Shown here piece by piece: positions 55,444 through 64,000 of a DNA stretch of 64,000 nucleotides. The position numbers were made by a program, and so were the translations under genes. A model generated the notes under the pieces. It saw only the letters and a list, made by a program, of their open reading frames with translations, ran no database searches and was not told where the DNA came from. Origin of the DNA: Scytalidium lignicola (Eukaryota > Ascomycota > Leotiomycetes); the NCBI GenBank assembly GCA_002812745.2, contig NCSJ02000016.1, positions 62,001 through 126,000 on the forward strand. The letters are read 5' to 3'. The first letter of the stretch is position 1. The number at the start of each line of letters is the position of its first letter.

Positions 55444-56539
55444 CTTGTGATTGCACTTCACATCTGAATAGGATTTTGCTTTGGATGGACAGAATCAGAC
55501 TCATCGGATTGGATCCGGAATCTGTGCATTAAGGGTGTTCTATATTAAAGACTATTTCCATTCATTCCGTACAAGGGTATCTTTCTCTTGCCCGATTTAT
55601 TACCACTCGCTCTTATCTAGGTTACTGTTGCTACTATGTTTAAACAAAAGATGTACAAGAGCTTCAGCGGGCATAGAGCTTTGCAAGTGAACGATATCGC
55701 CCGTAGGTTAGCGAATCGAGCTCTTAGATAGCGAACAGAATATTGACGTAAAACAAATATATTGAAAGATATAACTAACTTATATGTGTGTATATGTATT
55801 TCTTCGATGGAATAGTCTAGGTCTAAAGCACTACATGGCGATTTGGCCATCGTGAAGAGGTCGACGGCGTCTGCAAGGCGGTCAAGCAGTTTTTGTCCCC
55901 GCCTTCAGAGATGACCGCATCTCGAATTGTCTTACAGAGCAGGCAGGGGTGCTTTCCCCAAGATCTGTTGTGCATCGTGTAATTCTGGAAGAGGAACGCT
56001 GAATCGGTGGAATGAGCCACAGCACCCTCTAGACAACCCTAATCCTAAGCACATTCACCCCTTTATCTCGTCACCGCGAGTACGAGCTATCGGCGAACAA
56101 GTTGGCCGTAATCCGCCGCGGCCTGCAAACGCCGAACAAGCATCGGCAACAGACCAAGCAATCACAATAGGGGCCATAGGTTGGAGCCACAATTCATAAA
56201 ATTACTATGGTACTTCCCAATCTTCGACAATCATATAGTCATTATTTTTCAAGATAAGGCTGCTTTTAGTGACGAGCAAAAAACTGTCTCTTTGCGTAGC
56301 GAGAATGATTCATTTTTAATCTTGTTTTGGGGGGATAGATGAGATAGTGAGAGGAGATAGTGAGATGAATCTTTGGTAATTGACGTCTAATCGGATGCGC
56401 TTGAAATTGCGATATTCCTTGATATAGTAATTAATGCTTAACTATATTATCGCTATTTCAAGCATATCCCCCTTCCAATAGACCTTTTAGACAAGATGCT
56501 TCAGTGTTTTCAAATACTAAATCGCAGTTCTTGTTTACC
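55444..56539. other. Intergenic
   Basis: Only short frames with no recognisable similarity. The 56200-56500 part is AT-rich with GAGATAGTGAGA-type repeats. Confidence 0.5.
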
Positions 56540-57831
56540 TCAACTAGTTTCTGTTCCAAACAGAGTTCGACAAAAAGAATTGACCCACTCCTTTCGTCCC
56601 GGTGTTTCTTGAAGGACACCCACTGCATTCCCCATCGAGCTGTCTAGCCACGAGCCTGGGTCAACCCATTCAGAGTCAATTTTTACAAATTCAGAGATGT
56701 CATCCTTCGGGCGTCGATCGACACAGCACATGCCTCGTGTCCACTGTCCTTCGGTTTCCACTCTTAGGTCCATTGTCTTTATCTTGAACAGCTCGTGTCC
56801 CTTATCCTTTTCGTCGGCATGAAGAATGTACCATACGCATAAGGGATCATGAGGAAAGAATGCTTTGTGTAGCGCGCCATTTTCTCCCAAGACCTTGTTA
56901 GAGTTGAAGTAAGCAACGCAGACTTTCTGAACCCAGCCTGCGAGGCTTGACCCACGGCAGCACTCTTCCCATTCATCTTCGCGAATATAATGCCGCTCGG
57001 TAATATCCAACGGGAGTAGGGTCACCTTCACACCTCGTTGCAATTCACGAAAAATGGACACATCAAAACCTGCCAATTTGGTAGGCATCGCTAAGCTGCG
57101 CTGGGGATTGGTAAGGGAAAAAACTATAGCCGCGGCTTCAGGATCCGCAAAGGTGTTAAACTCAGCAAAAGGATTTGCGTTGCCAGGATGATAGATAGCT
57201 CCACCCATGACAACCACCTCTTTGACTCTCGAGAAAGTAACTGGGTCAGTCATGGCGGCTTTGGCGATATTACCCAGGGGGCCTATGGCGAGGATGGTGA
57301 CAGTTTGGGGTTCTTGAGAATCGAGTACACTCAAGATCTCCTCATATGCAGGACGAGCTAGGAGTTTGAAGGGAAGGCCAACTCTACTTGTATTATCGAC
57401 CGCAGATGCTGGGTTAAGGAAAAGCGACTCCCAGTCGGGAGGTGTCAAGTGCTGATGACTGAGATGGGTACCCCCGAGTCCGTCTCCACCATGAAAGTGA
57501 GCAGCATTGGCCGCCTCTTCAGTAAACAATGGTCCATCTTGGCCTAAAGCTAAGGGTATTATCCTCGTATCCCCCCCAGCAGCAGCAGATCCAGGCAAAC
57601 CGTACTTGCGAACAGTGTTGAGAATCGTGTATGCATTACAGAAGCATTGCTTCAGCGATATGTTGCCAAAAGTTAAGGACATGAGGAGAACCTCGAATTC
57701 TGCCGGAAGTGATAAGACATAGAGCAGTGCTAATGTATCGTCAACTCCTGGATCTGTTAATCTAAATTAGTAAATACCCCCGTAAGATGTCTGTCGACAC
57801 ACTCACCAGTGTCAATGATGAGTTTCCTCAT
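56540..57831 (-). CDS. Inosine-uridine-preferring nucleoside hydrolase
   Basis: Two exons, 57831-57807 and 57753-56540, give 412 aa. The first exon encodes only M-R-K-L-I-I-D-T plus one base. After splicing, D-T-D-P-G-V-D-D is restored, the calcium-binding aspartate cluster of nucleoside hydrolases (D7, D9, D13, D14). Further family features are G-N-I-S near residue 37, T-I-L-A-I-G-P-L-G-N-I-A, and E-F-N-T-F-A-D-P-E-A-A-A in the middle. The C-terminal H-D-P-L carries the catalytic-site aspartate. The enzyme splits nucleosides into ribose and a free base. It is longer than bacterial forms, as many fungal ones are. On the same strand 845 bp away is a nucleobase permease, so release and uptake of bases may be coordinated. 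Confidence 0.92.
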
Positions 57832-58675
57832 ACCGAACTATAGGCGTAAGTGTTAGGCTAATCGATCTGAATGCGCAAGAAAGGGTTCACGAATTCCAGT
57901 GAAGTGAGGGGCAAGGGAGGTGGGTGTCCGCAAAGCTTATATCTCCCATCGGGAAAAGCGCACAAATTAGGCCCTAGTTTTCAGGGCAGACGCGCTGCGA
58001 TAATGCATCTGTGATAGCTCTGACGGCGACAACCCCATATCTTGCTTGTCCCACTAGAAAACGAGCGGCACCGATGATGGAGGCTTTGAGAATGTGCAGC
58101 GTACAGGGCACGCCCGAAAACGGCGAACACTGGCCTGAAACTTATTCAAACGGATTCTTGTATGAGCATTAGTGGATCTATCGGGTAAATGTCTACTAGA
58201 TGGTTGGTATCGCCCTTCTTGTCTTGGCGCCGAGAGATGTCGGCGGTGTCGAGCAACTTGATAATGATAACTAGGTTTCATATGGGTGAGACATACACCT
58301 GAGCGGAGTCCTTCGCGTTATTGTCATTCGTAGAGAACTCCAAGATATCAAACAATAAGTGGTCTTATAACATATGAAGTCTTCCACATAATGGCTTAGT
58401 TATTATAATAGGAGATGGGGGTGTGACGCATTCGGAGTCTGGAGGAGAGTTATATCACGTGCGAAGAAACGATTGTCAGTACAAGGTGAGTCATCAACCA
58501 TTTAACGTTGTAAACCGACACTACTATTATTCGAAGAAATGTATGAGCAAAGTCTGTTAACAAAAATTTCCAATTTGCTTCACGTAGGCGCCTCAAAGGC
58601 TTTGCTAGGCAACAGCACAGCCGTTTCATTTGGTAAAGGAATCATTGCAGAATCGACTAACACTCCCGGGCAGCT
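57832..58675. other. Intergenic, upstream of nucleoside hydrolase
   Basis: Promoter-like region with no coding signal I trust. Contains a GATAA at about 58260 and a TATCA at 58346, possible GATA-factor sites. Confidence 0.4.
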
Positions 58676-60220
58676 TTACTTACCAAAGTACTTCAGCTCC
58701 AATACTCGTAATGGCAGGTAACTCAAACTTGTGACAACCAAAGTGAACTCATTCCCTACATCCCCGCCGGATGACCCGATCAGCTTTGCCAGTGGTCCGA
58801 CATACCAAGTTTCTGACATACCCATGACCCAAGCGACCGCGCCCAGAGAAAAGGCGGAGACAGCAGCGATGCCATGTGGCAATCCTGATGGGTTATTCCA
58901 AGTTTCTAGATTGTAGCTCGTAAAGCTTCCCTTCCTGATGAAAGTATGCTCGGACAAGAGGATGACGAAATAGCCGGTGCACCAATACCCCAAAAGACTC
59001 AAGAAGTTCTGGAGATATGTATTCAGCTTGTTACGCCCCACAAGCGCTAACACCATAACCACAGCAAAGGAGAGAAGTGTCCAGATAAAACGGGGGATGC
59101 GTGAGAGTGGTCGAGCAAGCTGCTGACAACTGATACCCGAGCTGTAGAGGTTTAGAATGTTAATATTGATGCCAGACAGCACCAGCAGCACAAGAAGGAA
59201 TTTGGCGAAGGCCGAAGGGTATAGGAAGTCCTGGACTAGAAATCCAAGTCCCTCATTTTCGTATGTATCGATCCATTCCAGCTTAGAGTTCATTCCACTA
59301 GCCACAATCGCCCCGGCGATCATGCCAATACTTGTGGGGATAGCCATACCCAGAGCAGTGCTTATGAACACCCTAAATCGATTTATGTCGGCTGGATATA
59401 AAACGAAATAGTCTGATGACACAGTCACCCAAGACGCGCTCGAGCCGTAGGTAATGGCTAACAGAGACAGCAAAGCGGCGCTCTTGTCTGAACCGGTGAC
59501 TGGTGAGGGATTTTGACTGGTAGAATATCTTGACGCTTCCCCGATAATAATCACAAAGACGACAAAATAGATTGACCAGGCATAGCGCTCAAAAACCAAG
59601 ATTGCGCGTAGCCCAATGAAACTAATGACAAGGGACACCAGGCCTGTTATGACGACGCCAACTGCAAGTGAGATGCCGCCATCAGCGACTGCTTGAAGGG
59701 CAAAGCCACAGGAGATACAGGAAACGGCACACCAGCCGATATTTTGGACCGTGTTGAGGACGGCAATGAGCTTGTTTGGATACCATCCAAAAGCGTACCG
59801 CGATACAGACATCTGGCGTAAGCCCATGCCAGGACCAAAGGTTGCGCAGTACCCGGCGGTTGAGGCCCCTAGGAGGGAGCCAAAGATTATGATGAGGATG
59901 CTCTCGGTGAGATCGAGACCAAACTGCCACCCGAGAAACCCAGTAGCGAAGCAGGATATATTCATCGTGCCCGAGGCCCAGAGAAAGATCATGGACATCT
60001 GTTCACGCCAGCGTAGTGGTATACGGTGCTCTGGTAGTTTTCGGACAATTGCTTCCGATTCCATGCCCAGCTTGACATCCATGGCAGCCTCCAATCGGCG
60101 AAGGCGGGCTAACAGTCCATCACTGTACTGCTCATCTGCTTCGTGCACAATCACAACAGAGCCTCTAGTCACTAGCTCTGTGTCAACTTGTGGATTTGTC
60201 TTTTCTGTATCCGTGTCCAT
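58676..60220 (-). CDS. NCS1-family purine-cytosine permease (Fcy2-like)
   Basis: Single exon, 514 aa from ATG 60220; an open extension upstream to 60433 lacks family character. A cytosolic N-terminus of about 85 residues is followed by twelve hydrophobic helices. Typical sequences include W-A-S-G-T-M-N-I-S-C-F-A-T-G-F-L-G in TM1, G-P-G-M-G-L-R-Q-M-S-V-S-R-Y-A-F-G in the TM2-3 region, and S-S-D-Y-F-V-L-Y-P in TM6. The C-terminus ends E-L-K-Y-F-G-K. The last codons also spell a GTAAGT, but a further exon is not needed. The family imports cytosine, adenine, guanine and hypoxanthine with protons at the plasma membrane. It lies beside the nucleoside hydrolase gene on the same strand. Confidence 0.9.
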   Translation of the reverse strand: MDTDTEKTNPQVDTELVTRGSVVIVHEADEQYSDGLLARLRRLEAAMDVKLGMESEAIVRKLPEHRIPLRWREQMSMIFLWASGTMNISCFATGFLGWQFGLDLTESILIIIFGSLLGASTAGYCATFGPGMGLRQMSVSRYAFGWYPNKLIAVLNTVQNIGWCAVSCISCGFALQAVADGGISLAVGVVITGLVSLVISFIGLRAILVFERYAWSIYFVVFVIIIGEASRYSTSQNPSPVTGSDKSAALLSLLAITYGSSASWVTVSSDYFVLYPADINRFRVFISTALGMAIPTSIGMIAGAIVASGMNSKLEWIDTYENEGLGFLVQDFLYPSAFAKFLLVLLVLSGININILNLYSSGISCQQLARPLSRIPRFIWTLLSFAVVMVLALVGRNKLNTYLQNFLSLLGYWCTGYFVILLSEHTFIRKGSFTSYNLETWNNPSGLPHGIAAVSAFSLGAVAWVMGMSETWYVGPLAKLIGSSGGDVGNEFTLVVTSLSYLPLRVLELKYFGK

Positions 60221-61073
60221 TTTGGGTTTCGATGACAGATTTTTTGACTGAATCGGGTGAGAGTAATATCCCGAGAGTCGACGACTTCTGAGGGAATGGT
60301 AAGAGACACCGTAAAGGAGGTGCCTGCAGATATAGGTTTGTGGAGGATATAAAAAGCGCGGCAAAACCAATAAGCGTGGCCTATCGGCCGACACTAGGTA
60401 GTAAGCTTTCTGGGACATGAAAATGAACGGCAAAAGTAAGTAGTAAAAATAACCCCTATCGACAACCTAGTCCGGGGAAGCGGGGAATACACATCGCAGG
60501 GTGCACTAACTCCTCATGTGCCTCCGCAAGGGCTACTGTGCTTCGCACTCATAAAGAATAAAGAGGCATCGGCCAAGTACGGCGGAGCTAGCTTCAACTA
60601 GCTCCTCGTTCATTCTCAAGCAATCAGACAATACCCGATGTCAGAGTGAGGGTGGCTATATTCTGCGTAATAAAGTCTCGCACTTGATGAACATGAACAG
60701 TGGGCCTTGAAGGCATCTTAACTCCCTGGGGAGGAGAAAGCTTTGAAACACGATTACGGTGGACTGCACCTTCTCTTTTAGCTTATTCGATACGTTATTG
60801 ACCTATTATTTGTACTTATGAAGCTTGTCACAGTATATGAAGGTAGCAATCAAGTTATGTAGGAAATGAGTTTACAATCTCTATTAGTGCAGTTATTTAG
60901 ATGAGTGAAATTATAATGATCATAGGACCTCGACAACAGTGGTAGAGTATTTTCGGCCACCCAGTAAACGCAGCCAGGATTCCAGGCAAGTTTACTTCCA
61001 TGGTACCCACAAAAGTCTTGGAAAAAGCATTTATTTGTCATTGGTCGGCCATGCTCGGTAATCCTTAGACATC
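60221..61073. other. Intergenic between permease and monooxygenase
   Basis: Upstream of the permease and downstream of the monooxygenase. No further gene seen. Confidence 0.5.
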
Positions 61074-62930
61074 CTATGGCTGACGAGCCAGTAATTCATC
61101 GCTAGGGATAGGCGGCACGTCGACGTTGTCAAGGTAAAAGCTCAAGTCACTACGATCCCTGTCGGCGATAGTCCAGCCGTTCCCAAGCCATTCCAGTGGA
61201 TCGTGGTCTGGCAGATTCTCATACTCGTAGTCTTCCCATCTCGGATGTTCCAGCGTGTTCTTTGCATGCAAGGAGCTGCCCGGCCAGAGCCCGATGATCT
61301 TGCCGTTAACCTTGTACCAGCTGGTGCAGTTATCGACGTGGACAGTTTGAGGGAAGTAGCTGTCGAGGTATGCCTGCCAGGAGGCTAGAGTGGATGATTT
61401 CACCTCCATGGACTTGATGTGCTCGCGGCTGATCTTGGTCACGGCTTTGGTCACGTAGTTTATGATCGATTCCAGTATCAACAGTAGCGAACCTCCGCCG
61501 GTGGCTGAATTGGGGCCGCCAACAACGAAGTAATTAGGGAATCCAGGCACGGAGAGTGACAGGTAGGCAGAGGCATGTTCGGCCCACTCGTCACTCAACT
61601 GAAGTCCATGCCGACCAATGATCGGGAACCGCGGCATGTAGCTGGTATCAAACCCAGTGGCACAAGCAATACCATCAACTTCCCATTCCTTACCGTCTGT
61701 GGTGATGATAGACTGTCGCGACTGTCGTCAGGAAGAACTGATTCAGACTTGGGGGGACTATGTACTCACGTTCTTCAGGACCTTTGCTATTGGTGTTTTG
61801 ATGAAATATACGTTATCTTTAGTCAAAGCTTCAAGGTATCCAGGTCCCGGAGTCAAACGACGGCATCCGGGAACAAAGCTGGGCTCCAGAGCTTCATAAA
61901 GACCGGGTCGAGTGGCCAGCTTGGTCTTCATGTTAAGCCTGATGCCTTGAGTGCCTGCCTTCTCTTCGGGTGAGCCTGGGAACAGGCAGGGGTAATCACC
62001 ATTGATTGCCCCCTCCATCGCCTTTCTGAATGCTTTGTAGTGGTTAGGGTCGGATGCAAACTTCCTCAGTTCCTCTGGAGTGTAGGTGTAGTTTCCGGGT
62101 TCGCTACTGGCAGCAAGTGCCGCCGCTGTGAAAGACGAGCCAAAGGGTTGGCTGATCCAGGTGCCGCCACGCACAAAGTTATAGACCTCAGAGCACTGTT
62201 TCTGAAGTCGTGGGAGTATTTGGATCGCAGACGAGCCGCATCCAATGAGAGCCATCTTCTTATTAGTATAGTCCCTAGTGTGAAAGATTAGGGCCATGGT
62301 TATGATCATTGATGTGATAATAGGGACAAGAAGAATGCAAATGACAACCTACCAGGAATTATCCCAGTTCGCTGAGTGCTGAAGCTTTCCTTCGAAGTCT
62401 TGGAGACCGGCAATGTCCGGCCACTTCCAATTGTTTAAGATGCCTACTGCGCTGATGAGCACTTCTGCCTCCAGCTTTCCGGTGGTGCTAGCACAGTCCG
62501 GAGTCTTATGTTCGGTGTTTACAGTCCACGTTCCAGCGTCATCGTTCCACGTAGCCCCAATGACTTTGGTGTTGTATCGAACCTTCTGATCTACTTTGTA
62601 TTTTTTTGCCACGCCTTTCACGTATTCCTGAATCTCTGGACCTGGAGCGAAATACTTGGACCACTGGATATTTGGTTCAAAGGTGTACTGGTAAACATGA
62701 CTGGGGATATCGCAGGCGACGCCTGGGTATCGATTTTCGTACCATGTACCTCCTACTTCTGGGTTTTTGTCCAGGATTGTAACGCGAATGTTTGGAATAT
62801 GTTGCAATAGGCGGATGTAGAGAGCAATGCCGGAGATACCGGCGCCAATGATGATAGCTCGAATTTCCCTGCTTTGATCAATAGGGTTGTCCTGCAGGTG
62901 GAACTCAGGAGGCTTGTCACGAAACGACAT
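61074..62930 (-). CDS. FAD-dependent Baeyer-Villiger-type monooxygenase
   Basis: Three exons, 62930-62353, 62274-61770 and 61712-61074, give 573 aa. The FAD-binding Rossmann motif G-A-G-I-S-G is at residues 29-34. G-G-T-W-Y-E-N-R-Y-P-G-V-A-C-D follows near residue 61, a hallmark of the group. The Baeyer-Villiger fingerprint region reads F-E-G-K-L-Q-H-S-A-N-W-D (about 180). The second, NADPH-binding Rossmann motif is A-L-I-G-C-G-S-S-A. A-C-A-T-G-F-D-T-S-Y near residue 375 closes the conserved part. Such enzymes insert oxygen into ketones to make esters or lactones, including steroids and polyketides. The start at M-S-F-R-D-K is preferred to a further upstream ATG at 63008. No biosynthetic backbone gene is visible in this window. 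Confidence 0.9.
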
Positions 62931-64000
62931 GATCACAGTGAAAGCTATCTTCGGGAGAGCACGAGAATCGTTAGAGTTGGAGATTAGACACGGTTTGGGC
63001 GCCTGCAACGGTATCTATGGGTCAAGGGACTGGACATTCCCAATCCTACAAGGTCCTATCTTTTATTAGTTTGTACTTATGGATACGGCCGAATTGGCGA
63101 AGTCGTGGGCCTATCTTCTCGAACGCCTATCTTAGCCCGACAACCCCCTAATCCGATCAACAGTTAAATAAGGAAAGTCTTGATTCGAAGCCCCCGCGGC
63201 TGCCCGAAATCGCCGTGATCGCCCCACTAGGACACGGCCGGCTATTTTCTATTGACCGCATGGGACTGCGCAGGGTCGATGCTCAAACCACGTCTTTACG
63301 ACTGGAGACTGGAGCGGGAGTATAACCTTCGCAAAACCAAATGGTATGAGGGGTCGGCAGCATAAGCCAAGCGATTTGTGGATATTTGTAGACCTAGTTT
63401 TGCTTCAATTGCGCTCGAGACAAATGAGGCTGGGCCTTCGATCAGATTATCCTTCACGTGGGTTGTACTCCAGCACCCTCCGAGAAGGAGTCTTGAAACA
63501 CCCACCAAGCCGCGTCAGCAAAACTGGATATGGGAGGGGAGGCAACTGATTCTGCCTCTCGAGAAGTTGGCCAAGGCATAAAGAATATGATGATAGAACC
63601 ATCCAAACGGCTATAGATGGCCATTTAGAACCTAGTATATTCTTAGATTGGCCTGTATAGTGATAATCAAGAAGTTCTATCGCTCACTGTTCAATGCAAA
63701 TATCTCTTTCTGTAGCGCATTATTCTTGTGTTACGATTTCTCCTACCTCTTCTGTAAGTTGAAGAACTGAGATATTCCTCGAGACGTTGAGGCAAGCTTA
63801 GATTGCTATGCATAGGAAGGCAGCACGGATAGGGAACCCTGGAATCGCTTGTTTACTAAGCCGATATATCTTGATCAAGGCAAGCCATGATGATCATATG
63901 TGAAGGCCCGGGGCGCTAGGGAGTCATCGGCCATAAGGGAATTGGCAGATACCAGGATGGCGGTGACGGTTGATGAGAGAACACAGGCCCCCGCCACAAG
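62931..64000. other. Right-edge intergenic region
   Basis: Promoter side of the monooxygenase gene, then about 900 bases without a recognisable gene. Short open frames at 63296-63581 overlap on both strands and look like chance. Confidence 0.5.

Noticed and set aside
33474..62930. A polyketide or non-ribosomal peptide cluster
   Set aside because: Efflux pump, monooxygenase and regulators are present, but no backbone synthase, terpene cyclase or prenyltransferase is visible in the window.
1..64000. tRNA or rRNA genes
   Set aside because: I looked for B-box-like GGTTCRANNCC strings and cloverleaf context and found none convincing.

Overview
The window reads as nuclear DNA of a filamentous ascomycete (Pezizomycotina). 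Genes are split by short GT-AG introns of about 47-120 nt. The gene content is typical of the group: Zn(II)2Cys6 regulators, Dal5-type and drug-type MFS carriers, and a DUF3435 element gene. Transposon copies are AT-rich and full of stops in the way repeat-induced point mutation (RIP) leaves them. A leotiomycete-like source is only a guess. Single N bases sit beside A/T homopolymers, which looks like a sequencing or assembly artefact.

Layout. 1-3.3 kb is a housekeeping block: PRP18 (5' exon only, running off the left edge), SAP18, and a complex I NDUFB4-like subunit in four tiny exons. 3.8-18 kb is a repeat island. It holds a complete but dead Ty1/copia element with 187-bp LTRs, a second 3'-truncated and more mutated copy, a GC-normal LTR of another family, a 17-bp minisatellite kept in strict register, and a near full-length RIP-damaged DUF3435 (tyrosine-recombinase-like, C2H2-tailed) pseudogene split by a solo LTR with a perfect 5-bp target duplication.

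18.1-28.6 kb is a compact five-gene block between AT-rich islands: a Zn2Cys6 activator, a Dal5/allantoate-type MFS carrier, an HpcH/HpaI aldolase, a TauD/TfdA dioxygenase and a cytochrome-b5/FMN 2-hydroxyacid dehydrogenase. Two of its promoters carry the same CCCG-N5-CGGG palindrome. I infer a catabolic cluster for an organic acid; the substrate cannot be read from sequence. 28.6-33.4 kb is a second AT-rich island with an RIP-mutated MFS gene.

33.5-38.3 kb holds a divergent regulator/14-TM efflux pair; the regulator has an in-frame TGA inside its zinc cluster. 39-50 kb holds a secreted beta-propeller protein, a broken conserved gene, a DODA-type extradiol dioxygenase, a secreted Thr/Ser-rich protein and an F-box-like protein. 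52-63 kb holds a Dal81/TamA-like regulator, a frameshifted Dabb-domain pseudogene, a nucleoside hydrolase, an NCS1 nucleobase permease and a Baeyer-Villiger-type flavin monooxygenase. The regulator, hydrolase and permease together suggest nucleoside or nucleobase nitrogen salvage. All exon joins below were worked out by eye from splice signals and reading frame.
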